Assembly: GCA_023333565.1 (NCBI GenBank)
Contig: JAJKFH010000385.1
Coordinates: 1,116,001 to 1,180,000, forward strand
Source: Puffinus mauretanicus
Lineage: Eukaryota; Chordata; Aves; Procellariiformes; Procellariidae
Direction: 5' to 3'
Length of the DNA: 64,000 nt
The translations under genes and the position numbers were made by a program. Under the pieces are notes generated by a model that was not told the origin of the DNA, made no database searches, and saw only the letters and a program-made list of their open reading frames with translations. Numbering within the stretch: the stretch's first letter is position 1; each line of letters begins with the position of its first letter. Below are positions 26,401 through 38,160 of the stretch, piece after piece.

Positions 26401-27015
26401 TTAATACAGAGGCACAAATTAAAAGCAGCAAAAAAGAATGAAAAGAGACCAGGGCTCAGGGAGGAGAGATGAAAGTAAAAGAAAAGACAAACATACACAG
26501 CTAAGGCCAGAGTGCAAGTCCTTTCAAGTCCTCATTAACCCCACAGTAAAGAGGTTCCTTGTGAACATTTAGCCTTTTCATTGAGCTCTGCTTTTTCATT
26601 GACAAATGTCAGCTGTGCAACATGTTTGGACGCAGCAGTAACCCTCTAAAACCTCTTTCATAGAGTGCAAGCCAAATCCGCCACTATGTTTTAGCTCCAT
26701 GAGCAGATGCACTACTGTGAACACTATATTAGACCAGTGTGTGGATGTGAAAATCACACCCATGTCTTTGCGAGAACTGGGAAACTAAAATTTCCCTGAT
26801 TACAACGCGAGCAACCGAGTCAGTGTAATTGTGAGAGTGAAGGATGTACGCTCACTCACGGCTTCTTGCTTTGAAAACCTCCTGGGAGAACATGACCCCC
26901 TCATTCATCTTTGAGGGCCTCAGGAGCAGCTGTCACAAAGAGGGACGATGGCACTGCGGCTCGGGACAGCTTCTTTCTTGCAAGCATGGGGTCAGCATCC
27001 AGGCTTTCTCATCAA

Positions 27016-27085
27016 GTGTTTAAGCATGTACTTAACTTTTAAATTCGTGAGTAATCCCATTAACTTCAGAGTGGCTACTCACAGG
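27016..27085 (+). repeat. Ancient palindromic-class repeat fragment
   Basis: gtttaagcatgtacttaac, then gagtaatcccattaacttca, then gtggctactcaca follows the order of an old sauropsid repeat in which 'gtgcttaag' and 'gagtagtcccattgacttca' blocks are mirrored around a centre. Diverged, no named family. Confidence 0.45.
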
Positions 27086-27337
27086 TCCGAAGCTCAGCAG
27101 AGGACTGGGGTTTTTTGAAAGCCTTGAAGCACAAAGTCTGAAGCCCTTTGAATTTAGAAAGTCCCTTCCCAGGGAAGACTTTCAAAAACTCTGCAGATAG
27201 GTTTGATATAGGGTGTTATATGATTTAGGAGGGACAGACCCAGAGTGATATTTACAAGAAACTCATAAGAGGTTTTTGTTTACTAGAAGTTCTTTCCTTG
27301 CCAGTGGTAGTTAGTTTGTTCTTTCTTCATTTATTCA

Positions 27338-27381
27338 GGAAGGAAAAAAAAAAGAGGAAAAAAAGGAAGAAAAAAAAAAAG
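27338..27381. repeat. A-rich low-complexity tract
   Basis: About 44 bases, nearly all A with scattered G, in three A-runs of 7-10. No recognisable retroposon precedes it. Confidence 0.85.
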
Positions 27382-29988
27382 CCAATTATTTAGGAAGGTC
27401 AAATATGTCCCAGCCTAAACTGTGAATTACTTAAATAACAGGACATGTCACAAAACTGACATCAGTGCTTCTCTTCAGTCCCACCCAATGATAATGAGAA
27501 GCCATTTGAACAATTTCAGCAGAGCAAAATAAACAAAGATTTTATGCAGACCCTATCAAGAGCTCGATCCAACAAACCTGTAGTCAGCCAAATAGCTCTT
27601 TGTCAAACTAGAAATCCCTCTGATATTTCCTTATTCAGCAAGCAGGGAATGTTTGGATTACTGCAGTAATGTGCGTGTACAGGATGGGGTTAAAAAAATC
27701 AGTCCACATTTGTCCTCTTTATACCGATTGTCACCACACAGAAGACAGCTGTCATCTTTAAATCTTGTTTTAGTGGGAATGAGATACTGCTTTTGTGGTA
27801 GGGGAGGGAAAAAGGCGAGAACATAACAGGGAGAAATTCTGCACAGTTCAGCTACTATGAATACTCCCCAATTATTTTATCAGCAAATAATACAAAGAGA
27901 ACAACAGGGGACAATGAAAACATTCCCAAGAAAAAACATAGGAAAATATTATTTGTAATGAGAAAAACATAGGCAGCGCACTTGGAAGAACAGTTTTCAA
28001 GGAAACCCCTTTTTACAGAGACAAGAAGCAAATGAAACAAGGCTCTGAAGTGGAAGCATATGTGCTCACCGAGGGGAGCTGATGTAATTGGTAAGCGGAG
28101 CTTGGCCTCCTCCAGAAAACCACGTCTTTGTGGAGGATGGCAGAGGGTGTGTAGCAGGCAGCAAGGGAGGGGTGCGAGAGGGAGCTCTGTTTACAGCTGA
28201 GGTGACGTAGGCGGCTTGGCTACTGCTCTCCGTGGAGTCCACACCGATATGCGAAGGTCACAGCACAGGGTGGACTCTTGGTAACCCCCCCTAGACAAGA
28301 AAGGAGTTGTTAGTGCAAAGAACTGCAGTTTGGGGGAAGACTTTCAATAGTGGCCCATGGTTTGGGGGATTGTGTTAAGAGAAAGTTTTGAAAGCAGGGT
28401 GTCTATAGGCATTTTATTGGTGCAATTACACCCATCTCTGTGCCCAAAAGTGCCTATCCCATGGGAGATACCCCTCAGACACCTTTTTCTGAAAGAACAA
28501 GCTGCAGCCTCCTCTCCACCATGTGATATGGTTGTAACTACTGCCACAGCTAAACACAGGCAGTTGGCACGGCTTGTCACCAGTCTGACCCCCTCAAAAT
28601 GGCAAGTGTGGCTGTCAGTCGTCAGCGCCTCTGAGCCTGGAGCCTGGGGGGCTGGACTGTGGCAGAGCCCACGCAAAGCAAGTGCGTCCAGGTGATCGGT
28701 GCAAGGCGGTACTTTTGGAAAAGGGAGCCCCTTGGCAACAATCCCTCATGGCAAATCTTGTCTTCCAGGTGAGTCAGTGACTGTACATCCCAGCCTGGAC
28801 GTCCCAGCCTGGCCACCAGGCAGCCCCTTGGAGGCTTCCTGCCCTCACAGCTGCAGACAGTCAGTAACGTCCTTCCACTCTGTACATGTAAGGTACACTT
28901 TCTGGCACGTGAATTTGTCCTTTCTATTTATTTCATTCTGTCTCCTCAGATTTTAGCCCTTAAAATAAACAGCTTCACTATCCTTTGGGCTCTAACAACA
29001 TTCCTTGAGGACTGTTGGTATTACAGAGGTTTCCGTCACCATAAAGGCAAAAGCAGGGGCTCAATGCAATGAAAAGGTTAATTGATGTCAGTATGTTTTG
29101 GAGAGGGATGCTAGGAAGGAGGAGTATGCGGTTACAGCAAATAACTGAGACAAAAGATCCAAGCTCTTTCCCCATCTGTGCAGCAGTCCTCTTGCATGAG
29201 TTAGGGGGAGCCACTTCTGTCCTCTGCTGATGTTACTGCGATTTTGCTATGTACCTAGGGATGGCCGTCTGATCGTGGCTGTGTAATTCTAGGTGTCGTC
29301 AGCACAGCATGAAAGGATGTGAAATTATCGCTGAATCTGAGTGAGGAGGAAGGAAAAGTGATGGACATACCAGGCAGAGCAGAAGGATATAGATACTACT
29401 TTGGATCAGAGCACCCAGCAGAGAGCACAGACCACCAGCCGCCACTGAGCATTATGGCAGAGGTGAGATTTAAAGAGAAAACATAACAGACTGGGGGAAC
29501 TGGGGAGCCCTTCTTGTGCATAGGATGCAGCAGGGGATACGATCCAAACTTTTTAAAGAAAATTACAGTAGCAGGTAATAAAAAGTGGAAAAGCAGGCAG
29601 GGGGGTTGACAGCAGCATGCTAATAATATCATTGGCATATATTCTTTTCAAGTTCCAGCTGTAATGGCTGAAGCAGTTACATCCCCAAGAGTTCTCTCCA
29701 CTCCTCACTTCCCACCTAATCTAGGACATCACCTCCTCAGATGCAGGGACTGAATAGCTCTTGGAGTGCCTCCTTCAATTATTCTAGTCAAAGCAATCTT
29801 GCTTAGTAAAACTCTGTTATTCAAAGCCTAGTCTAAGCTAGGCTGGCTTGATTTAAATAAAATTGATGGCATGAACAAAGAGCCATTTAACTGGCATTTC
29901 TGAAAAAGTGGTAATTTTTGATGATGAGGTAGCTGTGAGTGTCTGGGGTTTGTAAACCCTTTGCTGGTACACCTAGAGAGCATGGGTC

Positions 29989-30054
29989 TATGGCCTAAGA
30001 GAGGACAGGCAGGTTGGGATATAGCATTTATAGCCTACGAGAGGGTAGGCAGGT
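29989..30054. repeat. 40-bp-period tandem duplication (two copies)
   Basis: A 26-base block starting tatggcctaagagagg at 29989-30014 recurs with about four mismatches at 30029-30054, spaced by 14 unrelated bases. It may be a minisatellite remnant or a local duplication. Confidence 0.75.
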
Positions 30055-30814
30055 AAGACAGATAACATTTAAGTAGTGGCACTAAAAAGATTAAGGCTTT
30101 ACTGTACTTCTCTAGCTGGAAAGCACTAAATGATTACAAAGCATTATTATCCCATTATCATAAGAGCTCACTCAACACATAAGGAAAAATTAATAGTTCA
30201 TTTCATTTGCCTGTTTACATTGAAACCTGGCTGCTTTAACTCCCCAAATGTTTAGTATCAAGTGGGTTCAAAGAAAAGTATAACTCCTCAGCAATGAATT
30301 TCCTGACTTTGCTCTTTCTGTTTAGAAAAGATGATAAAATGGATTGCAATGTTTTACAGAATTTCAGTATTTATTACATATCGAAGCTATTGGTCTAGCA
30401 TTTTAGAAAGATACACAGATTTTTGTCTTCAGATGTCACATAAGAACTTTAAGACTAATCTCAACCAAAGATGCTAATTTGCCAAAGTAGTTTAACAACT
30501 GTCCGGAGTCTTAAACCTTTCACACCGGAATCTAGCTCTGCAGGGTCTGCAGAGTATGGGAGTAAAGAAAAAAAGGAAATAAGTGAGCCAGCTAAATAAT
30601 TTGTATAGTGATTAAATGAAAGGATTGCAGTGACTCTTAAGCTGATGAAATGAAACACTGCAGGAAGCAGAAAAGTGATAAACAAAATGGCAGAGGTTGT
30701 TGAAGACTATGGACAAGGTGGTGTTACAAACACCAAGCCCTGAGGCAGACCCAATCCAGCAGCAGAGGCAGTGTTTTCCTTACCCTCCTCTTATGCAGAA
30801 GCATTATACTCTGC

Positions 30815-31168
30815 TAGGGTTTCTCAAACATTTACAAAGCACGTTTCCGTCCTTCTCCACATGACAGTCCCTCCCCAAGCCCACTGCAGCTCCGTTCCTT
30901 CAGGGTGAGACAGCGAGAGGGGTGTTACTGCTGGGTGCTCTCCTCCCTGCCCCTGCCAGAACTGAGTGCTGATGGCAATTAAAGGTGGTGTAGTTAGCAA
31001 TTCCCTTGCTATTGCAAGCTCTGACAGCCAATACTTACAGCCTATTCTCATTTTGCTTCTCTGAAGGAACTGAGCTACTGCTGACTTCTGCTGTCTAAAA
31101 TTTCATGACCCTTTTGAATGCTCCCGTGACCTTCAAGGGGTTCGTGACCCTGACTGAGAAACATTGGA
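30815..31168. mobile_element. Probable decayed hAT-like MITE
   Basis: The left end reads tagggtttctcaaacat (from 30815). The right end, reverse-complemented, reads tccaatgtttctcagtcagg (to 31168). A 'CAG(G/T)G(G/T)TTCTCAAAC' terminus is typical of hAT-superfamily non-autonomous elements. Next to the right end, gtgaccttcaaggggttcgtgacc resembles the 'ggggtcacgaacccc' blocks found just inside such termini. About 354 bp with no transposase coding. An 8-bp target duplication is expected but not convincing, so this is an old copy. Confidence 0.45.
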
Positions 31169-31483
31169 CTATTTCTGTAAAACACTATTATTTTTGCATA
31201 GATAAATATTCCTGTGTTCTGTAGTGCACTAACAGTTTGAAATGGGCCCCTGCAGCTGTAAGACACTGGGGATAGACCTGCGTGACCCTGTTACTACGCA
31301 CTCTGGCACCCCAGAGAACATCATATATCTATCTCTGTAGCCACTGATCACAGATCCTGTACAACATCCTGTCATTCTAAAGGGAATTTAGCACCTGAAA
31401 ACATAAAACCTTCTTGGCACCATTCAGTTTCACTTCTGGGGCAGAGGGAGCCCCAGTCTGAAAGGAAAATGAAAGAGAGTCAT

Positions 31484-31500
31484 GTGCTGTGACGCAGCAC
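31484..31500. promoter_or_regulatory. Candidate MARE/antioxidant-response-type site
   Basis: gtgctgtgacgcagcac is an inverted repeat (gtgctg ... cagcac). It contains GTGACGCAGCA, matching the RTGACnnnGC core bound by NRF2-small Maf heterodimers, with TGC/GCA flanks as in Maf recognition elements. No promoter is evident nearby, so function is inferred from motif only. Confidence 0.3.
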
Positions 31501-32844
31501 AAGATGCACAAGCACATAGACTACATCAGCTAGTGTCAGCTGGAAAGCTGCAGACAGCCCCCTGGGCCCTCCAGACATCTGCATTTGCATTGCCCCGGCT
31601 GACTCCTTCCTTTACCTGGGACAGAAGTGGGTCGTGCTGTTGATGTGCGCAACGTTGGTGCTCCTCATCCTGCCATGGAGATTTTCCATTTGGAGATTAC
31701 TCTGTGCCAAATGGAAAATGGAAAGGTAAAAACTCATAGGAGAGCAGTATCAATCTGCAAAGGCATCTGATGGAGAAGAGTGAGAGGAGAAAGGAGCAGG
31801 AGACTCGCTAATGTCTGATACAGAAAGATTAGGAATAAAATTCTGGATACCAGTCCAAAAGCCATGCACATGGAGTTTACCTCCCAAATTTGATTTTTGG
31901 ATATGATTATCTGAAGGTGATATGAATTTATGTATCCAAGGAAAGACGACACATCCCCTGCAAAATGTCTATAGAGAATAGCAAGAGAGAAAGCCAGAGT
32001 CTCTTCCAGAGAGCAATTCAGCACAGAAAAGGAGTGGTAAATAGGAGAAAGTATTCACGGGAAGGTCTCTGGTTTGATTCACAGATCCCAGCATAACTGG
32101 GGAACCCCTGTATTGCAGTAACTCAGTCTTGCGCCATTCAAGTCCACGAAGCGGTTTTGAGCCCTGGGAGGATATTCAGACGAGGCATGCAGACAGGGCA
32201 AGGCAGTCAGCCTTGGATTTGGTCCCAGCTTGACCTCCCTGCTTGATTTTAAGCAGCCTGTGAACAAACATTTACTACAGTAACAGCAAACAAGGGAGTC
32301 TCTGTAGGTGTAAAGCTGGGATGCAAATTACAAACATATGTAAATTGAAATCGTTTAGGCTAATTTCTTGGTACTGAATTCAGTGACTAAGTGCTTATTT
32401 CAGAATGCTCATTCCATGCCTTGAACTACTGCTTTGTCCAGCTCTTCAGTGGCAGAAAGCAATTTAGCATAATCCTTCTACTGTAATGTCCAGTTTTTCC
32501 ACAAAGATTACAGATGAAACCAAAAGGCCTTGTTCTAAAGAAGGCTTACTGCTTTGCAAAGCTGGCCACTGTGTGTTTAACTGGACCAGAATGGTCTGTT
32601 GGAGAACAGAGGGAAATCTCACATTTGGGAGGATGCGGTGGAGGAGTCCTGGACAACCCAAACAATCCTTGTTTGCCAAACAATGTGTGTGAGGCTTAAA
32701 AAATGATGAATTCGAAACACATTTCCCACTTCACAACAATTGGAAAATACCTTTCAATCAAATGAATAATAAAACTCACTTCCCGAAACCGGTGAGGCTG
32801 ATTATCATCTAGCTTAAATCACTGTAATGCTACTCGCATGAATG

Positions 32845-32890
32845 TAGCTGCACCCACCAGCTGATATCATCTGAGGATCTGGTCCAGGAA
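32845..32890 (+). repeat. Ancient repeat fragment (caccagctga...gaggatctgg class)
   Basis: cacccaccagctgatatcat followed by ctgaggatctggtcc carries the same 'caccagctgaggatctggcc' block seen at 13755-13775, split by a short insertion. Short and diverged. Confidence 0.35.
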
Positions 32891-34230
32891 TCTGCGTAAG
32901 GGAGAGTGTAAGATAATGATGGGAGACCTTTAAGTTTTTGGCACACAGGCTTAGCTGTTAATCTTGTCAAAATCAGTTCCCTTACCTCTTGTATTGCACT
33001 CGGCTTGAAATACTATGGGTTTATTTTTTCTCACGGTATTTCTGCTTCTATCTTTGACTTTTTTTGACTTCCAGATGAAATCTTGATGTTAAAAGAGGCA
33101 CTCAAATCATTTTTAAATGTGACTTTTTTTAAACTCGGAAATATTGCTCTGTTGTGGGGATGAAAATTCAAGTTGTTAATTCTACCCCAATTATTCAAAC
33201 ATTGATAGTGAGAGGCTATGTTTCTTTGGAAAAATAAAGTGATGAAGGCTATTTATTTAGAGAGATATTCAACATTATAGGCCTTGGCCTGCCTGAGACG
33301 TGGTTCATGCAAGTGGGACATTCGACCTTTTGTTGAACTACTCTTGCAAAGTATGTAAAGGAACATTTAATCAAAGATTTCCTGGTTTTCATAAATGAGT
33401 TTAAGTTACCAAAATCCGAGGCTCTGTAAGTTAGTGGAGAAGAGGTTACTGCTTGCAGTCACAAATAAAGCTTTAATAAAGCTTTTTGAAAGTACATGTA
33501 AGTTATTAAATCCACTTTAAAAACTGGAAAATTTCATACAATTTTGGGGGGGGGAACTGTTCAGTCTGTTTCACTCTGCTTTCAGTGGTGGGTGATGAAA
33601 TTACTTACATGGCTTTCTATTCCCATCCCCAGAAGATCTGTAACTTCCCAGCACAAAGCTGGAAGAGGTGCCTTTACTGTACTGGGGTGAACTTTTTTCC
33701 TGGAAAAGCTGAGCTAACTCAGAACTGGTTCCTCTGGCCTTTTGAGCTTGTGCAAGTAGGAAAGGCCATGATTTAAGTGTGGAGAGAATGGTCCTTTGAA
33801 GCATATGGTATATGTACCGTACACAGGCCACCCAAATACCCAAATCTCTTGGGAGTTCACCTACTCCGCAGTTCCCAGAGTGCTAGCAAAGTGTTTTTCA
33901 GTATTATTATTTTTTTAAATCATTGTGCAGTTGCCCTGGAAAGGATATGATGTGGTTTAGGCTGTTTTTAAGAAGCTTATCTTGGTTTTGTCCACTCCAG
34001 CTGGCCCCAGCATTTCACCAGAACTCAGTCAAATGTATTTGCACCCAGTTGTAAGATCTGTCGAGACTGTGGGAGTTTAAGGGTATGAATCAAGTCAAGC
34101 TGGCTTGGGGTGAGCTTGGAAAAATGGCTGAGTTTATGTTCCCCCCATGCTGTAACTCAGCTTGCTAAAAATACAACTACTGCAGTCATGGTAGTTCATT
34201 TACCATAAAGAAAGTGGTTAAGGATGTTGA

Positions 34231-34235
34231 CTTAC
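34231..34235. other. Target-site duplication, left copy (CTTAC)
   Basis: CTTAC directly abuts the TG start of the LTR and is repeated exactly at 34829-34833 after its CA end. This is the staggered-cut footprint of an integrase. Confidence 0.85.
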
Positions 34236-34828
34236 TGTCTTGGTTTAACCCCAGCCGGCAGCTAAGCCCCACGCAGCCCCTCACTCACTCCCCCCTGGTA
34301 GGATGGGGGAGAGAAACAGAAGGGTAAAAGTGAGAAAACTCGTGGGTTGAGATAAAGACAGTTCAATAGGTAAAGCAAAAGCGGCACGCACAAGCAAAGC
34401 AAAACAAGGAATTCATTCACTCCTTCCCATCGGCAGGCAGGTGTTCAGCCATCTCCAGGAAAGCAGGGCTCCATCACGCGTAATGGTGACTTGGGAAGAC
34501 AAAGGCCATCACTCCGAATGTCCCCCCTCCTTCTTCTTCCCCCAGCTTTATGTGCTGAGCATGACATCGTATGGTGTGGAATATCCCTTTGGTCAGTTGG
34601 AGTCAGCTGTCCCAGCCATGTCCCCTCCCAGCTTCTTGTGCACCTCCATCCTACTCACTGGTGGGGTGGGGTGAGAAGCAGAAAAGGTCTTGGCTCTGTG
34701 TAAGCACTGCTCAGCAGTAACGAAACCATCCCTGTGTTATCAACACTGTTTTCAGCACGAATCCAAAACATAGCCCCATACTAGCTACTGTGAAGAAAAT
34801 TAACTCTATCCCAGCCAAAACCAGCACA
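34236..34828 (-). mobile_element. Solo LTR of an avian endogenous retrovirus
   Basis: A 593-bp unit begins TGTC and ends CACA in plus orientation, so both ends carry the retroviral TG...CA terminal dinucleotides, and it is flanked by an exact CTTAC duplication. I recognise the sequence type as a common neoavian LTR. Minus orientation is supported by a TATA-like CACATAAAG on that strand (plus 34546-34554), about 275 nt inside the 5' end. There is no gag, pol or env sequence on either side, so the internal part was lost by LTR-LTR recombination. A 5-bp duplication fits class III (ERVL-like) or some class I elements better than the 6 bp usual for class II. No AATAAA is visible. Confidence 0.9.
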
Positions 34829-34833
34829 CTTAC
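34829..34833. other. Target-site duplication, right copy (CTTAC)
   Basis: Exact match to 34231-34235, immediately after the LTR end. Confidence 0.85.
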
Positions 34834-35868
34834 AAATGCCGTAGGATACAACCCAGCCTGCGGCCACAGCTATCACCCCCAGCTGTGGTAGCTTCCCCAC
34901 CTCTCCCTCCCACGGCCACTGCAGCCTGCAAGCCTGAACTATGCATGAAGTTGCTCCTAAATGACGCGAGGGCAGTGTGCTGCCCCAGCCCAGTGACTGG
35001 GGGGGCAGTTTGACTTCCTAATTCAGTGAAATACAGGTGTTCACTTCTACCTGTGATTTGCCCGTTCTTGCCAAAAAAGGTGGCAACGGACAAGAGTGAG
35101 GTATCCAGGGAGGGAGCTGGAGACCACAACCGCCTCAGCTATCGGTGTTTCATCTGCTATGTCTGTATGTCAACACCTGAAACCTAATCTGGGCTCAGCC
35201 AGCTCGAGTTGGCACAGCCCAATCTAAACTTCCAGCTCTGGCTAGCTACTGCTAATGAATTGTGCTGGGCAGATTTCAGGGCTTTGCAAGAGAGGTGGCT
35301 CCTGCAGCTGAGCCAACAGTGTGGCCAGTGGCCATTGGCTTAATTGGCCCTTGAGCATGTTTTAGTGCTACCAGCTCTGGGCTGGGTGAAGGTGGATGCC
35401 TTTCCTGTCCTCTGCCTGTATAGAGCGGCTGGTAACTGTGGGCAGAAGAACAGAGAAGGTGGCTGCAATGGCAAAATATCTCCTAACGCCCCACTGCAGT
35501 TACACAGAGTTTGTAATCAATCTTCAGACACTTCCCCAAATCTAGGCAAAACCTGAGCTGTGCATTTTTCATCTCCAGCTCTCAGCTGGACTCTCCATAA
35601 ACTACCACTGTCAGAGTGCATTATTATCATTACTATTGTTTGATAACTGCATCAATCTTTATTTTTCAAAGATGGGACATTTAAAATTAGCATGGAGTTT
35701 CCTCTCATACTTACTGGGACCATTTTGGAGTCACATACAGGAGGACCAAGAAAATGAAGCAGCAAAACACCCCCTTGCCTTAACTTGTTGGGACAATTTG
35801 AGTCCTGAGACTAAGTTTTCTCCTTAAGGGATTCTTATTTCCTTTCTGATTATGAATTGAATATGTAC

Positions 35869-35929
35869 AAAAGAAAAAGAAAAGAGAGAAAGAAAAAGAA
35901 AGAAAGAAAGAGAAAGAAAGAAAGAAAAG
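35869..35929. repeat. (GAAA)n microsatellite
   Basis: About 61 bases of GAAA units with occasional GA and AAAAAG interruptions. Confidence 0.93.
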
Positions 35930-37546
35930 CTAAGCTGTTTCTTTCAGTTCTAAACAAGCAACTATTTAATGACAGTGCTTATAAAAACAATATTATGTTA
36001 AATTATTTAGTATGTTTTATTTAATAAAAAGGAAAAAGGAAGATGAAATAGGGCATTGAGGAAATTCCTCTTTGTTTATTTTTGTCTCTGTAGTGGTTCA
36101 TTTTACCCACCAGTGTTTTTTCTTCATTGTAAGCCCCCCTTCTCTCTTGATTGAAAACAGACTCTCTAATAAAAATGGTTTAAGATCACAGTGATAACTT
36201 CAATTCAAGAACATGAATAAAAAGCACCCTTGGAGGAAAGACCCCATCTGCTCACATATGATGTTAGGAAGGGAGTGCATAATGCAGAGTAGTGATTGCT
36301 ACCAGGTGTAAGATTACTCAGGTCCTCCACATATAGTTTTTAATCTATATGGCCACTTAAAAAAAAGAGGGATTCAAGTATCCTATAAAACAGGTCCTAT
36401 GTTTTACATTTGACCTCTTCCTGAACATCAACCTTATTAAAAACAAATAAAAAAATGTCCTGAATGGAAGCTGTAGTTTGATCTGGAGCTTATGGAGGCT
36501 GACAGCAAACCTGCCATTGCTTTTAGCGGGGCAGGAGCTGGCCTCTGCTTCATTCAGAAAGAGACCCTTATCAAGCTGCCTTGCAACGATCACTCCACAA
36601 GTGGTTTCTATTTCATTTTATTCTAATCACCTTACAGAAATACATTTTTCACCAAATTGAAAGCTTGTTTTCCCTGAAGCCCTGGAAAGGATTAGATAGC
36701 ATTACATCAGACATTTCAAACAGTAAATTGTGAACTTGGAAGAAGCACTTCAAAGCATGGTTATGTGAAGCTTCAAGTGCCCGGGCAGAGCAGCAGAGCT
36801 GAAACAATCGCAATCTCTGCAGCTGAAAGCAGTGACTCAGTGAGTGTAAGCCACGAATCCCATTATTTTAATCTAACGTGTATATTATCATGGGGTTTAA
36901 AATCCATGTCTGATATACTGTGCTAGCTGCTGTAAGAATGTATAAAACAGAGCCTAGATTCCAAGGCAAAATGTGAGCAAGATAAAAGCAGGTTAAGAGC
37001 AGAGATGGCAAGACTCTGCACAATTTTTGTAATAACTGCAGTAACTGGAATTATGGAAGGCATGATTTTTTTAGCCAAAATAGTTAAATAATAATAAAAA
37101 TCTAGTATAGAAACAAATGAACATATATAAAAGAAACCTTTGTCTTGTAGAGTTTGTAGAGTCGTCTGAATTCACAGGAATAAATCAAATTGGAATAATT
37201 ACTCTTCTATCTGTTTAAAACCTCTTCACTGGGTAGAAGTCAGGGATAAGGGTTTGCACTGCCTTAATTATACTGGTACAAGCTGGCTAAGGACCTCTGC
37301 CTATTCATACAAAACACATGCCACTTTACCTGCATGGGGATTCCCTTTTGCCCCCAAACGAGGCATTAGTGAGTTAGTGGCCATTCATTGCTTGCCAAGC
37401 CATTATCAGGAAGCAGAAATATATGCACTCAAGGAAAAGCTTGCTTTGGGGGTGGTTTGAAGTGAGAGGAAGAGGCAGCTCACCAGGCTTTGACAGACAG
37501 CTTTTCATCAAAATGGTTTTTCAGGGGAAAATGATTTTGCGCTGGG

Positions 37547-37578
37547 TTTTTTTGTTTGTTTGTTTGTTTGTTTGTTTT
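37547..37578. repeat. (GTTT)n microsatellite
   Basis: Seven consecutive GTTT units after a run of T. Uninterrupted, so probably length-variable. Confidence 0.95.
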
Positions 37579-38095
37579 ACATTAAACACAAATATTTAAT
37601 TTCAGCTCACTGTGGGAGTGATTTCTACCAGTTTCCTCTGTGCTCTTTGCTCATCGCTTTCCCTGGACTAGGTTCCCCAAGGGCCATAGCTACCAGGGAT
37701 TTTCATAGCATCCCATTGCAGTTTGGGAGGGCAACATCTCTGTGCAGAACTGGAGCTGCTCTGTGGTCAAGGAGCCTCCTATTTGTCAAGTAGCAAAAAG
37801 CACACCCAAGTGATACTGCAAAAGCTTTTCTGAGTTGGACTTTTGGGCTTTAAGCTGAAAAGAATCAATCAAAGATTTTGGGTTTGGACTGAAGGCTTTT
37901 TCCAGTCACAGGAAGTTCAAATAGAGTCTTTCCTAGATAGACTGCATCCATGAAAATATTTATAAACATTTCTCCTAAAAATACTTTTCCTTAGAAGTCT
38001 TGAAGTATATGTATACCATTTTATGTTTTTTCCCATTGCTATATGCTTAATATCAAGCCTGGCTTATGTTCTTCACTAAACTTGGACCAGAGATG

Positions 38096-38160
38096 CTAGA
38101 TGGTTTGCCCACAGTCATACCAGAATGTCTGAGAATGACATTTGGATTCACTCCAGGTTA
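38096..38160 (+). mobile_element. Possible MIR/CORE-SINE fragment
   Basis: gatggtttgcccacagtcat, then gtctgagaatgacatttgg, then attcactccagg parallels the MIR core order 'gacttgcccaaggtcac...gtctgtggcagagctggg...attcgaacccagg'. Diverged but collinear. Confidence 0.45.

Larger units (their letters stand above)
26401..30814. other. Unique non-coding DNA with a GC-richer block at 28.05-28.9 kb
   Basis: No gene is supported. 28050-28900 is GC-richer and carries a CRE-like TGACGTA at 28203-28209 and a CCAAT box on the minus strand at 28087-28091, but no credible transcript follows. Open frames of 110 and 112 codons on opposite strands at 28344-28695 overlap each other and match nothing. An old palindromic repeat piece and a 40-bp-period duplication are listed separately. 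Confidence 0.5.
31169..34230. other. Unique non-coding DNA
   Basis: No gene is supported. A MARE/ARE-like palindrome lies at 31484-31500. A weak tRNA-promoter B-box-like string (GGTTTGATTC) lies at 32071-32080 without a convincing A box. A run of nine G lies at 33546-33554. Otherwise unremarkable. Confidence 0.5.

Noticed and set aside
32060..32260. Possible tRNA-derived SINE from a B-box-like GGTTTGATTC
   Set aside because: No convincing A box at the right distance and no SINE body or tail recognised.
34236..34828. One end of a full-length provirus
   Set aside because: No second LTR, primer-binding site followed by coding sequence, or gag/pol/env remnants lie on either side, and the target duplication closes directly on this single LTR.
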